Shown: piece by piece, positions 5,133 through 5,451 of the stretch
Layout: the number at the start of each line of letters is the position of its first letter
Numbering within the stretch: the first letter of the stretch is position 1
Assembly (NCBI GenBank): GCA_027485535.1
Contig: JAIXQV010000227.1
Location: forward strand, 1 to 5,451
From: Oxalobacteraceae bacterium
GTDB taxonomy: Bacteria; Pseudomonadota; Gammaproteobacteria; Burkholderiales; Burkholderiaceae_D
DNA: 5,451 nt
Reading direction: 5' to 3'
Notes under the pieces: model-generated
What the model was told of the DNA's origin: nothing
Databases searched by the model: none
Seen by the model: only the letters and a program-made list of their open reading frames with translations
Program-made: the position numbers and the translations under genes

Positions 5133-5451
5133 CTCTTTTTCGCTATGCAATCGCCGCTGCCTGACTGAAGCTGCGAGGTTCTCCAGTACTTGCACGCTAC
5201 TATCCCAATCGATGCAACCATCGGTGATTGACTGTCCATAAGTCAGTTCTTTACCAGTCACAAGATCCTGACGGCCACCCACCAAGTGGGACTCGATCAT
5301 CACGCCGATGATGCGGTCATCACCCGCCGCAATTTGCTCGCCGATGTTGGCGCACACAGGTACCTGATTCTCTGGCTTCTTCGAGCTATTGGCGTGTGAT
5401 GCATCAATCATCAGCTTTTGTGACAAGCCATTCGCGCCGAGTGCGAGGCAA
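5130..5451 (-). CDS. aroG: Class I 3-deoxy-7-phosphoheptulonate (DAHP) synthase, C-terminal part (partial)
   Basis: The 5' end lies beyond the right edge, and 106 C-terminal residues are visible, open to the edge. The enzyme condenses phosphoenolpyruvate and erythrose-4-phosphate to DAHP, the first step of the shikimate pathway, in the cytoplasm. Matches to E. coli AroG are clear: MIDASHANSSK contains the metal ligand equivalent to His268, IIGVMIESHLV the one equivalent to Glu302, and SITDGCIDW the one equivalent to Asp326. Their spacing (34 and 24 residues) is the same as in E. coli. The feedback-binding N-terminal region is outside the window, so the Phe-, Tyr- or Trp-sensitive isozyme cannot be told apart; the symbol aroG is a family label. 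Its stop is five bases from the terminator at 5098-5124. It converges on yajQ, with the effector-like gene between them. Confidence 0.93.
   Translation of the reverse strand, partial: CLALGANGLSQKLMIDASHANSSKKPENQVPVCANIGEQIAAGDDRIIGVMIESHLVGGRQDLVTGKELTYGQSITDGCIDWDSSVQVLENLAASVRQRRLHSEKE

Overview
The window looks like a Burkholderiales (betaproteobacterial) chromosome, most likely Oxalobacteraceae. That rests on the close resemblance of the arginine, MurB, YajQ and DAHP synthase proteins to that group as I remember it, and on a moderate GC content. It is an inference without a database search.

Layout. Bases 1-1923 hold a plus-strand run of three closely spaced genes: the 3' end of argF (ornithine carbamoyltransferase), argG (argininosuccinate synthase) and ppnP (nucleoside phosphorylase). 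It ends at a palindromic terminator (1947-1974). That terminator also faces murB (2080-3108, minus strand), so the two units converge on it. murB and yajQ (3195-3680, plus) are divergent. Their 86-base gap carries a perfect TATAAT hexamer for each direction, and the murB start is so close to its hexamer that its mRNA may be leaderless. The right end holds the 3' part of a class I DAHP synthase gene (minus strand, aroG/aroF/aroH type), the entry step of aromatic amino acid synthesis.

The unusual part is bases 3700-5132. A 337-residue minus-strand gene (3737-4750) of lower GC lies between yajQ and the DAHP synthase gene, among housekeeping genes. I do not recognise its family. Its N-terminus is Ser/Thr/Pro-rich and is followed by an F-box-like segment (about residues 19-53). 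Its last four residues, CSLM, fit a eukaryotic CaaX prenylation signal. This combination suggests a secreted effector acting inside a eukaryotic host cell, comparable in logic to the F-box/CaaX effector AnkB of Legionella. The gene and its upstream region are bracketed by two near-identical terminator hairpins with identical 11-base arms plus a shared CATTTA. This suggests that a module of about 1.4 kb entered a single ancestral yajQ/DAHP-synthase convergent terminator and left a duplicate of it. The effector role and the insertion are both hypotheses from sequence alone.
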